From assembly GCA_029261255.1 (NCBI GenBank), contig JAJDBQ010000207.1, forward strand, positions 1-57,186: a stretch of 57,186 nt of DNA, given 5' to 3'. The notes beneath the pieces were generated by a model. The model did not search any database and had not been told where the DNA came from. It saw nothing but the letters and a program-made list of their open reading frames with translations. The translations under genes and the position numbers were made by a program. The first letter of the stretch is position 1. Every line of letters begins with the position of its first letter. The DNA comes from Nitrospirales bacterium (GTDB lineage Bacteria; Nitrospirota; Nitrospiria; Nitrospirales; UBA8639). This document shows positions 45,332 through 55,345 of the stretch, one piece after another.

Positions 45332-46561
45332 TTACCCTTTTACGCAGACAACCTGTCGCAACGCATGCACAATCTCAACTAGGTCTCGTTGCGCATGCAT
45401 CACCGCATCAATAGGCTTATAGGCCCCTGGAGTCTCATCAATCACATCCTGATCTTTTCGGCATTCCACACCTTGAGTGGCCTGCTCATGATCGGCAATC
45501 GTAAATCGTCGCTTCGCAGCGCCACGCGACATTGCCCGGCCAGCGCCATGACTACAACTTTGAAAGCTCTCAGAATTTCCCTTGCCACGAACAATGTAGG
45601 AACGCGCACCCATACTCCCGGGAATAATCCCCATGTCTCCAACTCGCGCTCGCACAGCCCCTTTGCGCGTCACCCACACATCTTGCCCATAATGAGATTC
45701 AACAGTCACATAATTATGGTGACAATTGATTACTTCATGCGTGGCCTCAAACGGTGGCACCTCTCCCGACTCATGAATAGCAGCAACCAAATTATCCATC
45801 ATGAGACGGCGATTCGTCATGGCAAAATCTTGCGCCCATTGCACCGCCATCACATAATCATCAAAAGACTCTGTGCCTTCATTCAGATAGGATAAATTGA
45901 CATCAGGCACATTCCGCATCCATTTCCGCATATCGTGCTTAGCCAGTTCAATAAAATACATCCCTATACGATTCCCCACTCCGCGTGACCCACTATGCAA
46001 CATGAACCAGACCGAATCCTGAGCATCGAGACAGACTTCGATAAAATGATTCCCCGTCCCTAATGTCCCGAGATGATTAACATCATTTCCACGGTTGAGC
46101 TTAGGATGTTTGGCAATAATCTCCTGATAGGTCGGTTGCAACCGACTCCATTCATTCAGATGATGTTGCGGAATAGACCACCAAGCACCACGATCATGCT
46201 TTTGGCCATTATTGGTACGGCCATGAGGTACAGCTTGTTCAATGATTGATCGAATCGTGCGCAATGAATCTGGCAATTGCCTGGCGTTCAATGTTGTCTG
46301 CACGGCCATCATGCCGCAACCAATATCCACACCCACAGCTGCAGGAATAATCGCATGCTTGGTAGGGATCACGCTCCCAATCGTGGCACCCATCCCCCAA
46401 TGCACATCGGGCATGACTGCCACCCATTTATAGACAATCGGCAGAGACGCCACATTGCGCAATTGTTGCTCCGCTTGAGGCTCAAGAGACACACCCCTCG
46501 TCCAGGCCTTAATTGGCACACCACTTCCCGATTCAATCAATTGATATGCATGCCTCACCAT
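45332..46561 (-). CDS. rtcB: RNA-splicing ligase RtcB family
   Basis: A 409-residue RtcB protein with all core motifs: PDVHWGMGATIGSVIP, GVDIGCGM (metal-binding Asp79 and Cys82), GTGNHFIEV, HSGSRGVGN, NCHHNYV, GSMGARSYIVRGKG, SCSHGAGRAMSR (the His that carries GMP) and the C-terminal DVIDETPGAYKPI. It joins 2',3'-cyclic phosphate or 3'-phosphate ends to 5'-OH ends using GTP and Mn. No rtcA, rtcR or archease gene is adjacent. Confidence 0.93.
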   Translation of the reverse strand: MVRHAYQLIESGSGVPIKAWTRGVSLEPQAEQQLRNVASLPIVYKWVAVMPDVHWGMGATIGSVIPTKHAIIPAAVGVDIGCGMMAVQTTLNARQLPDSLRTIRSIIEQAVPHGRTNNGQKHDRGAWWSIPQHHLNEWSRLQPTYQEIIAKHPKLNRGNDVNHLGTLGTGNHFIEVCLDAQDSVWFMLHSGSRGVGNRIGMYFIELAKHDMRKWMRNVPDVNLSYLNEGTESFDDYVMAVQWAQDFAMTNRRLMMDNLVAAIHESGEVPPFEATHEVINCHHNYVTVESHYGQDVWVTRKGAVRARVGDMGIIPGSMGARSYIVRGKGNSESFQSCSHGAGRAMSRGAAKRRFTIADHEQATQGVECRKDQDVIDETPGAYKPIDAVMHAQRDLVEIVHALRQVVCVKG

Positions 46562-46778
46562 CAGCTATTTTTTTCTTATTGGAGCACGATCAAAAGAGCC
46601 AGTTCCTTGCTCTTTATTTTAAAAGGATATAATCTATTCAAGCTCTCTTGTCCTATTATTAAGATACCAAAGTGATACTTGGCACAAGAAAAATTTTGTG
46701 TATCGTTAATGAATTCCTCAGTGCATTCCTTGGAACTCGTGGTTTATGTTTATTGTATTGCAAAGTGGGAGGGTCGCA

Positions 46779-47108
46779 ATGAAAAAATTCATGCAGCAAC
46801 TCATGCTGGGAATCGGATGTCTGACTTTTCTTGGTTGTACATCAACCGCATTGTTAATCCCGACAGCCCCACCAGGGCCCGATGAAGTCGTACTGGGACC
46901 GACAGAGGGAGAATCAACAGGAATTATGCTGTTTCAGTTTATTCCCATTAACCAAAATGATCGATTTCAAGCCGCCTATGATAAAGCTCTGAAAAGCAAA
47001 GGAGCGACCAGGTTAGTCAACCCAACTATTGAAGAGCGATGGTTTTGGGCATATATTCTCAATGGCTATAAATTTAAGGTTTCCGGAACTGCCGTAAAAC
47101 AGAAATAG
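46779..47108 (+). CDS. Small lipoprotein
   Basis: A 109-residue protein with a lipoprotein signal peptide (KKFMQQLMLGIGCLTF, lipobox LGC). The mature part contains IPINQNDRFQAAYDKALKSKGATRLVNPT and ends with WFWAYILNGYKFKVSGTAV, a pattern shared by small bacterial lipoproteins of the TRL/DUF6567 kind; the match is by eye only. GGGAGGG precedes ATG 46779; a longer frame upstream lacks a site. Its role is unknown. Confidence 0.6.
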   Translation: MKKFMQQLMLGIGCLTFLGCTSTALLIPTAPPGPDEVVLGPTEGESTGIMLFQFIPINQNDRFQAAYDKALKSKGATRLVNPTIEERWFWAYILNGYKFKVSGTAVKQK

Positions 47109-47278
47109 CCAGATTCTGGAAAACAAGAGCTGCCTAAGCGAGAATTAATCCTCTTTTGGGATTGAAGCAATCAAAGCTCCTCTATGAGCTGACCTTGCCC
47201 TTTTGGAAATAAAAGGACTAGTCTAATGAGACTAAAAATAGTCGTTCAAGCAGTTTTCGAAAAAATGGGATGCTCATC

Positions 47279-47887
47279 ATGAAAGTTCGTCGCTATACCC
47301 TAGTCTACGCAGGAATACTCTTGTGTTGGTTTGTCTTCCAAGGTTGCACGACCAAAATAAATAATATTAAAGATACCCCGATTCAATCCTACCAAGGAAA
47401 CAGCCTTTCTTTGCCGGAAATTCGACAAGCTATTATCAAGGCAGGGCTTCAAAAGAAATGGGTAATGGAAGAAAAGAAACCTGGGGAAATTACTGGGCGC
47501 CTTAATCCTGGGCGATATACCGTAGAGGTTGCGATTCCCTACTCAACAAAAAACTATAGTATCTTATACCGAAATAGTACAGGACTAAAGGCCAACGGGG
47601 AAAAGATCCATCGAAAATATAAGCGTATTATCAATGAGCTGCAGAATGCAATTCGCACGGGGATCACGCTAGCGCACCACCGACCTGCTTCAAAAACCCG
47701 CAAGAAAGCACCCGCTCCAACGCCTCCTCCACAGAAAGTCCGCCCCACAATAGAGGTGAAAAAAGAGGAGTTGAAAAAGCCTCCCAAAGAGGAAGGCCCG
47801 TCTATGGATGAGTTCGCGGATTGGTTACGTCAGGTGGAAAAAGAAGAAGCTGGCTCGGCAAATCCTTCTGCTGCGTATCAAGAATAA
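47279..47887 (+). CDS. Putative lipoprotein with a Lys/Pro-rich tail
   Basis: About 202 residues: a lipoprotein signal (YTLVYAGILLCWFVFQGC), a compact domain (about 35-125) with LSLPEIRQAIIKAGLQKKWVMEEKKPGEITGRL and a strand pair that resembles small periplasmic lipoprotein domains, then a long Lys/Pro-rich segment (KTRKKAPAPTPPPQK) likely spanning the peptidoglycan. No named family is claimed. ATG 47279 is preferred to ATG 47270 for its spacing to GGGAT. Confidence 0.6.
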   Translation: MKVRRYTLVYAGILLCWFVFQGCTTKINNIKDTPIQSYQGNSLSLPEIRQAIIKAGLQKKWVMEEKKPGEITGRLNPGRYTVEVAIPYSTKNYSILYRNSTGLKANGEKIHRKYKRIINELQNAIRTGITLAHHRPASKTRKKAPAPTPPPQKVRPTIEVKKEELKKPPKEEGPSMDEFADWLRQVEKEEAGSANPSAAYQE

Positions 47888-47955
47888 AAAGAACTCGGTT
47901 TTCTCAATTTTCTCTCGAGCAACGAAAAAGATACTCTTTCCTCATGCAGTCGAGG

Positions 47956-49437
47956 TTATCCAACCGCACCCTTATATTCTTTGATCAGCGCACAAGCTTT
48001 CGTATTCCCTTTTTTGCACGAAAAGCTCCAAAGATCAAAGGCCAGACCTTTGTCCCTCTTCACCCCGTTGCCTAACCACAGCATGTGCCCCAGGGCAGTA
48101 CAGCTATTCAGGTGTCCTGCCCGACACCCTTTTTCAAACAACCTCGCCCCTTCCAAGAATTTTTGAGCGGTTTTGCCACTGACCACAGATCTCCTCGCTA
48201 ATTGAAAACACTTGTCCCCCATTCCCTGTTCGCACAACTCCAAAGGGGATCGGCTTTTGGCAAACGGCTTGACGGACTCAGGTTCAGGTATTTTTTTCTT
48301 TTGCGGGACAGACGGTGAGGACAAGGTAGGAGATTTAGAACGTAACAACGCATGGACTTGATTTTGAAGGACTTCTAATTCTTTTCTCAGCGTCACAACC
48401 TCAGAAGTTTGGCCGACAGTTTCAGAAGATGCCTGTTTTGACTTCGCGCCGGGAATATTTAGCACGTTGCTCGTTGGCTCTTCTGGGAAAAACACAAATT
48501 CGCCTTGTTCGGCAGATAACCTCCATAATTCAGGTCGTTGTGTATGCCCAATCAATTGTGCGGCAGAATACACTCGTTGATCCAAATACGCGTACAATTC
48601 TGAAGCTGGAATAATTCCATCCCCATTCATGTCAGCTAACCCGCTGCCAAGACCTTTGAGAAGAAAATAGGTAAAGGCGCTATGACCCCATTCAGGGCTT
48701 TCAACAGCTTGCTGATCAGCTCCACCTGCCGCAATCAACTGGCGTCCTTTTTCACGAGTGATGACCCGCAGATATTGGTTTGTCATCGGGGACAAACTAC
48801 GAGAGCGCTGCCCAGCAATCCCGCCGTAACAGACATCAATGAGAAACAACACTTGCTTGGCAGGTAACGATTGCGCCAATGTGCGAATCACCCCCATATC
48901 AATCGCCGTGGCGCTAAGTGCGCTTTGCCGAGATTCAACAGGAAGTAAATAGCCCATCATGCTGGCACTGCCATATTGACGGGTTTCTCCATGTCCCGCA
49001 AAAAAAACCACGACCCGGTCTGATTCTCCAACCATCGTTGGGAGGCGATCGCCCAGTTCGGATAAAATGGCTTGTCGAGTCGCCTGTTTATCATAAAAAG
49101 AGACCACCGAAAAACCTTGCTTCACTAACATGTCTTCCATACTCTTGGCATCAGCTACGGCATAGGAGAGATGTGGGGCATCTTGGTAGTCATCAATCCC
49201 GACAACCACAGCCCAAGCCTTTCCCGATTGGGCCTTCATGGCTTGAATAGACTCGTTTCGCTCAATTGTCACACCTCGCACCTGGCTCTGAGCCAGAGAA
49301 GTATCTAGCCACGCGCTCATGGAGGTAAGGAACGTCATTACCGTCCCCAACGTAAAGAGCACACATTTCCTTACAGTGAAAAAAGATCGAGCTCTAGATG
49401 GCACATTGTTCCCGCGGGTTAAATAATACAGTGACAT
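47956..49437 (-). CDS. Secreted caspase-family (C14) protease with EF-hand-like and Sel1-like segments
   Basis: A signal-anchor (KCVLFTLGTVMTFLTSMSAW, with a cleavage-like SLAQ) is followed by a caspase-hemoglobinase fold. AWAVVVGIDDYQ begins the core; VVVFFAGHGE carries the catalytic His and VLFLIDVCYGG the catalytic Cys. After the core comes an EF-hand-like loop, DMNGDGIIPASEL. A coiled-coil linker leads to two or three Cys-containing Sel1-like repeats (LFEKGCRAGHLNSCTALG, LWSFSCKKGNTKACAL). It is a predicted metacaspase-like, possibly Ca-dependent protease acting outside the cytoplasm; the target is unknown. The start at 49437 gives a normal signal peptide; 49506 is the alternative. Confidence 0.8.
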   Translation of the reverse strand: MSLYYLTRGNNVPSRARSFFTVRKCVLFTLGTVMTFLTSMSAWLDTSLAQSQVRGVTIERNESIQAMKAQSGKAWAVVVGIDDYQDAPHLSYAVADAKSMEDMLVKQGFSVVSFYDKQATRQAILSELGDRLPTMVGESDRVVVFFAGHGETRQYGSASMMGYLLPVESRQSALSATAIDMGVIRTLAQSLPAKQVLFLIDVCYGGIAGQRSRSLSPMTNQYLRVITREKGRQLIAAGGADQQAVESPEWGHSAFTYFLLKGLGSGLADMNGDGIIPASELYAYLDQRVYSAAQLIGHTQRPELWRLSAEQGEFVFFPEEPTSNVLNIPGAKSKQASSETVGQTSEVVTLRKELEVLQNQVHALLRSKSPTLSSPSVPQKKKIPEPESVKPFAKSRSPLELCEQGMGDKCFQLARRSVVSGKTAQKFLEGARLFEKGCRAGHLNSCTALGHMLWLGNGVKRDKGLAFDLWSFSCKKGNTKACALIKEYKGAVG

Positions 49438-49525
49438 ACCTATGATATTAACATCTTCCGTTTTAAACACCCAAGCCTCAAAACCAAACTCCACTTCTTT
49501 TACCACTGGCGATCAAAAAGATAGC

Positions 49526-50428
49526 TCAAATCTGTGCTTGGCGATCTTTGAAGGTCAATTCGGCTATAGCTGATTTATCAAGTTCCCCTTTTCCTGCTGC
49601 CACAAGCCGTTGATATTGCTCCAAAGTCGCTTGAGCCAACGGCATCCTTAACCCAACCGATTCTGCCATCGCCATGGCAATCCCAGAATCTTTGGCAGCG
49701 TGGGCAGCGGAAAAGTAGCATTCATGATCACGATTCTGCATATCTGCACCATCAGTTTCTAACACGCGTGACCCGGCTCCTGTCTGACTGAACACTTCTT
49801 GAAGCATGGACAAATCTAATCCGAGGGCCTCACCCAGTCCGAGCCCCTCCGCCAATCCTGCCGTATTAATATTCATGACCATGTTCACCAACGCTTTGAC
49901 TCGCGCCGCTTGCCCAGCTACTCCAACATAACGCAGGTTCGCACTGAGCATCTCAAGCATCGGTTTAGCTCGCGCAAAGCTCTCCGGCTTTCCTCCGCAC
50001 ATCAGATACAACGTACCCTCACGAGCCTGAGTGATGCTGCTGGCCATACAGGCCTCAAGGGATTGTCCACCTTGCTGCTCCACCAAAGTCTCGACGTCAA
50101 TATGTACTTCTGGCGAAACAGTCGCACAATTGACAAACAAACGCCCCTTGGCTGCCGCAAACAGACTCGCGGAATCATCGGCAGCAAAAATTCCACGCAT
50201 ACCAACATCATCAGACACCACAGTAAAAATCACTGTGGCCAACTCGGCGACTCTGGCTGGAGTCGGCACGCATTCAGCCCCGATCTCTTGAGCAAACGAG
50301 TCCGCTCTTTTTGCATCGGTGTCGTACACGGCCATCACACGGCCCCCGACATCTTTCAAGCGACGAGCCATATTTGCACCCATGCGCCCAACCCCCACAA
50401 ATCCAATAGTTTCCATGGACGGTGCCAT
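49526..50428 (-). CDS. 3-hydroxyisobutyrate dehydrogenase-family oxidoreductase
   Basis: About 300 residues. The NAD(P)-binding motif is GFVGVGRMGANMARRL, the substrate-binding region is LEACMASSITQAREGTLYLMCGG, and the Lys/Asn region is VKALVNMVMNIN, all standard for beta-hydroxyacid dehydrogenases (glyoxylate/succinic-semialdehyde reductase or HIBADH types). The usual substrate motif DAPVSGG is replaced here by EACMASS, so the substrate may differ. AAAGGGGAAG before ATG 50428 fixes the start. Confidence 0.8.
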   Translation of the reverse strand: MAPSMETIGFVGVGRMGANMARRLKDVGGRVMAVYDTDAKRADSFAQEIGAECVPTPARVAELATVIFTVVSDDVGMRGIFAADDSASLFAAAKGRLFVNCATVSPEVHIDVETLVEQQGGQSLEACMASSITQAREGTLYLMCGGKPESFARAKPMLEMLSANLRYVGVAGQAARVKALVNMVMNINTAGLAEGLGLGEALGLDLSMLQEVFSQTGAGSRVLETDGADMQNRDHECYFSAAHAAKDSGIAMAMAESVGLRMPLAQATLEQYQRLVAAGKGELDKSAIAELTFKDRQAQI

Positions 50429-50443
50429 ATCTTCCCCTTTCAC

Positions 50444-50814
50444 TCCATCAATTGTTCACAAAATGAAACAACGGAATCGTGTGCATCACATTCCTTTTGC
50501 GTTCATCATACGTCTAACAAACATACACAAAATAAGTATAGATCTCCACAGACAATCATCCGAGCTCAGCAAAAAGGCGACCTTCCTGCGCGAAGTCGCT
50601 CCCGGCCTTCGTAGCCGTAGCTACATCGGCGGAGTAGGCTCGGCAGATATGGTAACCGCTAGCCTGTCAGCCGTAGTCTAGGCGAAGGCTGATGGCTTTT
50701 TTCAACATTCCCATCTGTACTTTCAAGACAGGCTTGGCTATTCTGGCAATACCCTAATGAAATATTCGAGATGAGACTTTGATCACACGACCACCCACAT
50801 GCAGAGAGGAAATC
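50444..50814. other. Intergenic region with a GC-rich inverted repeat
   Basis: About 370 bp between divergent genes. At 50605-50702 GGCCTTCG and CGAAGGC bracket about 70 bp of sequence that can form smaller hairpins. The last, GCCTGTCAGCC...GGCTGATGGC at 50662-50696, is followed by TTTTTT. It resembles a dispersed intergenic repeat, but copy number cannot be judged from one window. Confidence 0.4.
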
Positions 50815-51225
50815 ATGACTACGACTTTGACGAAAATTATTATAGGAACCTGTTTAAGCATCTTACTTTTTTCTGGAACGAGTCTGGCGACTGAGCCCAC
50901 GGATGTGGAGAATTTTGTTAAGACTCGCATTGAAATTGGTGAGATGATGACGAACTATTTCAAAGGTGGCAAGGGGTACGGCGATGGGCAGCGGCCATCA
51001 CCCGAAGCCATGCGAGAAATGGGCATGGATATCAATCGTAAAGTCTCCGCCCTCTTAGCCACTCATGATCTCACGATTGATGAATATCGCCAACGAAGTC
51101 CAGAGGTCTTTGCCAACGATGCAGCCGTGAAGGGGTATCTGAGCGAACATCCTGATCTAAAAGAACGGTATGAAGCTCTTCCTCTCAGTAGTATGGGACA
51201 CGGTGGCAGCGGTCGAGGGTATTGA
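50815..51225 (+). CDS. Small secreted protein of unknown function
   Basis: A 136-residue protein with a signal peptide (TTLTKIIIGTCLSILLFSG, cleavage near SLAT) and a helical mature part (DVENFVKTRIEIGEMMTNYF, PSPEAMREMGMDINRKVSALL, TIDEYRQRSPEVF) with a Gly/His tail. No family is recognised. GAGAGGAAA before ATG 50815 supports this start over an earlier one. Confidence 0.65.
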   Translation: MTTTLTKIIIGTCLSILLFSGTSLATEPTDVENFVKTRIEIGEMMTNYFKGGKGYGDGQRPSPEAMREMGMDINRKVSALLATHDLTIDEYRQRSPEVFANDAAVKGYLSEHPDLKERYEALPLSSMGHGGSGRGY

Positions 51226-51340
51226 ATCCAGAACGAGAATGAAGAAAGATAGCTTGAGGAGACAATAGGATTAAAGATATCGGCGGCAAAGAGATTTCAT
51301 ACAACAACGTCGGCATTCCAAGACCAAGGCAACGAACGGC

Positions 51341-52105
51341 CTACGGCATCCGGAGAGATTGATCTTTTTGCTGCTTCCATTTGTACCAAATCATTTCGTT
51401 GCTCCCGTGCGGATAAATCAATCGTTTGATCGAAACATAGGGTCTCCAAATCCAGCGACCATACCATTGATTCAACGATGATCGTTGTACTCCAGCTTGC
51501 TCTTCTTGACTCATCAATTCGGGTTGAAAGAATTTTTTATGTTTGAAGACATGATACTGATCTTCTTGAGTAAGAGCGGCAAAGATTCTGTCGACCCATG
51601 CTCCCCACGGACCCGTCCAGGGTTTGAAGGGCACACAAATCTGAAAATCAATAAGATAGGCCTTGCCCATCGTTGAACAAATAATATTCCCCCGCTTATT
51701 GAGATCAGCATAAAAAATTCGACGTTGATGAACCTGATCAATAATGGTTAGGAGTTCGTCAAAGAAATCTCTCGGCAGTAATTGCCCATCTTGGCACTCA
51801 TGTAGAGTTTTTCCTTCTATATATTCGTGAAAATACCCTCGCTTCCCATATCGGGGGCCTAACTCAGGAATACCAGAGATATCCTCTACCATTTGATAGA
51901 TGGTATATTCCCGTTTAGAGATCCACGCAGCTAATGGGCGCAATATCCAACCACCAAGAAATCGAAAATCGCTCAGTTTTAAAACATAACCCTGTTTGTT
52001 AGGATTAGTATATAAAATGTTGAGTGAGAAGAAATCATCTTTTAAAATACGATGGAAGGTATATTCTTGCTCGTGAATGGTCACACGTAATGGATGACCT
52101 GACAT
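51341..52105 (-). CDS. Kinase-like protein (lipopolysaccharide/InaA-type fold)
   Basis: A 254-residue protein with a protein-kinase-like fold. VLKLSDFRF is a candidate ATP-lysine region, IDQVHQRRIFYADLNKRGNI is the catalytic loop with the Asp and Asn of HxD-like kinases, and YLIDFQ replaces DFG. This set resembles LPS heptose/Kdo kinases or InaA-type proteins rather than signalling Ser/Thr kinases. It could phosphorylate a cell-envelope sugar. There is no signal peptide and no operon partner. Confidence 0.65.
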   Translation of the reverse strand: MSGHPLRVTIHEQEYTFHRILKDDFFSLNILYTNPNKQGYVLKLSDFRFLGGWILRPLAAWISKREYTIYQMVEDISGIPELGPRYGKRGYFHEYIEGKTLHECQDGQLLPRDFFDELLTIIDQVHQRRIFYADLNKRGNIICSTMGKAYLIDFQICVPFKPWTGPWGAWVDRIFAALTQEDQYHVFKHKKFFQPELMSQEEQAGVQRSSLNQWYGRWIWRPYVSIKRLIYPHGSNEMIWYKWKQQKDQSLRMP

Positions 52106-52250
52106 CTTCTTCCCTCTTCAGAAATTCATAACGCAATAAAAGCGAAAAGCGGCATTAAGCCGACATCTTCCCACCATAACGTAATGACAAATATTTTTCA
52201 TCCTAGAAGAATCCTATCAATCTTGGCCCACCAACAACCGAAAGAGAACC

Positions 52251-54080
52251 ATGCCCTATCAACCAATTGAAAATTACGGCCTTATCGGGAACATGCGCAC
52301 CACCGCACTCGTAGGAATGAATGGGTCTATCGATTGGTTCTGCTTTCCTCATTTTGACTCCCCAAGTGTATTTGCAGCCATTCTAGATGATGGCAAAGGC
52401 GGCCGGTTTTCCATTGCCCCCGTCCCCAACCATGTGAGATCCAAACAGTATTATTGGCCAGATACCAATGTCCTCGTCACACGTTTTCATACCGCCGATG
52501 GCGTAGGACGAATAATCGATTTCATGCCGGTCGGCAAAGATGAAAGCGATTGCACGCAACATGGGATCGTGCGACGCATACAAAGCATTCGAGGTACCAT
52601 GACTTTCCGAATGGAATGTCGACCGGCCTTCAACTACGCCCGCGACACCCATACCATTACGCTAGAAGCACAAGGTGGCATTTTTCAATCCCCGAATCTC
52701 TCACTCCGCTTGGGTGCCACAGTCCCACTTCAACGCGAGGGGGATACTCTCATTGCCGAATTCACGTTAGAAGAAGGTGAAGAGGTCGATGTGTGCTTGC
52801 AAGGCATGGAATCTAATGACATTTCCACCGGCTTCTGCCCCGAAGCGCATGCTGAAGAATTATTTACGCAAACCGTAGGATACTGGAGAACGTGGCTATC
52901 CAAATGCACCTACTCTGGGCGCTGGCGAGAAATGGTGCACCGCTCCGCCTTGGTCCTTAAGCTTCTGACCTTTCGCCCCACCGGAGCGATTGTGGCCGCC
53001 CCAACATGCAGCCTTCCTGAAGGCATTGGAGGGGAACGGAATTGGGATTACCGATATACGTGGATTCGCGATGGCGCCTTTACTCTTTACGGGCTCCTCC
53101 GCATTGGCTTTACGGAAGAGGCCTCTCAATTTATGCATTGGTTGGAAGCTCGATGCCACGAACTCAATCCAGATGGATCGCTTCAAATTATGTATGGCAT
53201 CGATGGCCGACATACCCTCACCGAAGAAACACTCGATCATTTAGAAGGCTATCGAGGATCATCGCCCGTGCGCATCGGTAATGGAGCCTATGACCAATTG
53301 CAATTGGATATTTACGGCGAATTACTAGACTCAGTCTATCTCTTTAATAAATACGGCACCCCTATTTCCTATGATCTGTGGAAACATCTTCGCCGCCTGA
53401 TTAATTGGGTGTGCGACAATTGGCAGCGAACCGATGAAGGTGTCTGGGAAGTGCGCGGTGGCCAACAACATTTCGTGTACTCAAAGCTCATGTGCTGGGT
53501 CGCCATTGACCGAGGTATTCGATTAGCCGATAAACGATCCTTCCCCGCAGATCGAGAACGATGGCTCAAGGTACGAGATGCCATCTATGAAGAAATTATG
53601 GAAAAGGGTTGGGATGAGCAACGCCAAGCTTTTGTCCAACGCTATGGGAGTGATTCATTGGACGCGGCCAACCTCATGATGTCCTTAGTCTTTTTCGTCT
53701 CCCCTACCGATCCCCGCATGCTGAAAACCCTGGATGCTACTCTTCAAACACCAGAAAAAGGTGGGTTAGTCGCAAACGGCTTGGTCTATCGCTATAACAT
53801 TGATGAAGCAGACGATGGCCTGAGTGGCGAAGAAGGCACATTTAATATTTGCACCTTCTGGCTTGTAGAAGCCCTGACTCGCGCCGGGCAGGCGGACCGT
53901 AGTCGCTTAGAAGAGGCACGACTGCTGTTTGAACAAATGTTAGGGTATGCCAACCATTTAGGCCTCTACGCCGAAGAAACCGGCCACCATGGCGAAGCCC
54001 TCGGAAATTTCCCTCAAGCCTTCACACATCTCGCATTGATCAGCGCCGCCTTCAATCTAGACCGCGCATTGGGCAAATAG
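52251..54080 (+). CDS. Glycoside hydrolase family 15 (glucoamylase/trehalase-like)
   Basis: A 609-residue cytoplasmic enzyme. The N-terminal DUF5911-like beta domain begins [31 protein letters not shown]. The catalytic alpha/alpha barrel contains [21 protein letters not shown], and the C-terminal [12 protein letters not shown] and [11 protein letters not shown] regions hold the general acid and base Glu. The group includes trehalases and glucoamylases acting on alpha-glucosides; which one applies cannot be settled by eye. There is no signal peptide. It probably serves trehalose or glycogen turnover. Confidence 0.9.
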   Translation: MPYQPIENYGLIGNMRTTALVGMNGSIDWFCFPHFDSPSVFAAILDDGKGGRFSIAPVPNHVRSKQYYWPDTNVLVTRFHTADGVGRIIDFMPVGKDESDCTQHGIVRRIQSIRGTMTFRMECRPAFNYARDTHTITLEAQGGIFQSPNLSLRLGATVPLQREGDTLIAEFTLEEGEEVDVCLQGMESNDISTGFCPEAHAEELFTQTVGYWRTWLSKCTYSGRWREMVHRSALVLKLLTFRPTGAIVAAPTCSLPEGIGGERNWDYRYTWIRDGAFTLYGLLRIGFTEEASQFMHWLEARCHELNPDGSLQIMYGIDGRHTLTEETLDHLEGYRGSSPVRIGNGAYDQLQLDIYGELLDSVYLFNKYGTPISYDLWKHLRRLINWVCDNWQRTDEGVWEVRGGQQHFVYSKLMCWVAIDRGIRLADKRSFPADRERWLKVRDAIYEEIMEKGWDEQRQAFVQRYGSDSLDAANLMMSLVFFVSPTDPRMLKTLDATLQTPEKGGLVANGLVYRYNIDEADDGLSGEEGTFNICTFWLVEALTRAGQADRSRLEEARLLFEQMLGYANHLGLYAEETGHHGEALGNFPQAFTHLALISAAFNLDRALGK

Positions 54081-54254
54081 CCCTCTCGTTTCGTTTTCCA
54101 TTCGCCTCACTCTCTCATCTTCTAAGGCGTTTTTCACTTCACATTTCTATTTGCTTTTCCCTGCCGCTGCCCCGTACGATCCCAATGTCGGTGCTCTATA
54201 TATTTGACCCAATTCCCTGCTCCTAATCTTCTTTAATCACGGGATAGCGTATTC

Positions 54255-54959
54255 ATGTTCACCTTGTTTGGACTCGCCTTTGTCCTAGGCCTACGACATG
54301 CTCTTGAAGCCGATCATGCCGCAGCAGTGGCGTCACTTGCCACCCAAAATCGATCTGTTTTTCAGACGATGAAACAAGGCATCGTCTGGGGATTAGGACA
54401 TACCGTCACCTTATTCCTGTTTGGGTCTATCGTCCTCATTCTGGGTGTCGTCATCCCCGAGAAATTTGCGGAAGCATTGGAATGTGCAGTCGGGTTCATG
54501 CTGGTCGGATTAGGAATAGACATCTTCCGACGCATACGAAACGAGCGCATTCATTTCCATCTCCACCAACATGCGGATAAAGCTCCACATTTTCATGCCC
54601 ACTCTCATGTACCAAACGTACCCCATACAGAAGATGCCCATCAACATCCTCACCCACAAGGATTTCCATACCGAGCCCTTCTTGTGGGGGGCATGCATGG
54701 GATGGCAGGATCAGCCGCGCTCATCCTCCTCACCCTCAACACCACCATGTCCCCATGGATGGCAATGAACTACATTGTCATTTTCGGATTAGGGTCGATC
54801 CTTGGGATGGGTGTATTGTCCGTCGTGATCGCCATTCCACTCTGGTATTCCGCTCGCTCCCTCACCTGGGTCCATCAAAGCATTCAAAGTGTGGTTGGAC
54901 TCGGCACCATCGCATTAGGCGGATACGTCATCTCCCAACATTCCAACTGGCTCCTGTAA
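54255..54959 (+). CDS. NicO/UreH-type nickel or cobalt transporter
   Basis: A 234-residue membrane protein with six or so hydrophobic segments and the metal-transport signatures LRHALEADHAAAV (HX4DH) and WGLGHTVTLF, as in HoxN/NixA and UreH-like proteins. A central His-rich loop (HFHLHQHADKAPHFHAHSH) probably gathers or buffers metal. Uptake or efflux of Ni or Co is expected; the metal and direction are not readable. No urease or hydrogenase gene is in the window. Confidence 0.8.
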   Translation: MFTLFGLAFVLGLRHALEADHAAAVASLATQNRSVFQTMKQGIVWGLGHTVTLFLFGSIVLILGVVIPEKFAEALECAVGFMLVGLGIDIFRRIRNERIHFHLHQHADKAPHFHAHSHVPNVPHTEDAHQHPHPQGFPYRALLVGGMHGMAGSAALILLTLNTTMSPWMAMNYIVIFGLGSILGMGVLSVVIAIPLWYSARSLTWVHQSIQSVVGLGTIALGGYVISQHSNWLL

Positions 54960-55345
54960 AAACCCGTCAAGCGACCTTTTCGTTCTACCGACAGACAGTC
55001 TTGCCTTAGGGCTTGCATTCAGTTCTGAACGCGCCACACCTCAGACAATCGACTCAAAGCCAAACAGGTACACTTAAAATCAGTCTATAATCGGCTTGCC
55101 CCATTACTCATTTTGTTGTCGCCTGCGATTCATCTAGATGATAAAAGACATGAGGGTATTCGATACGCACAGGACGGAGTATGAGGCCATAAACACAAAA
55201 TAAATCATGATGAAAGCATCCTGGCCCCTGTTCAAACTCATATCTATGTCCATAGTCTCGATCAATTGCAACGACGGGGAGAGTTGTTCATGACAGAGTC
55301 TTAGATGCATTGTCAGGATACACGGAGCCTCCTAGAATAATTGGT
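54960..55345. other. No recognisable feature
   Basis: About 390 bp between the transporter and the broken Uma2 gene; no hairpin terminator, riboswitch or coding frame was recognised. Confidence 0.4.
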
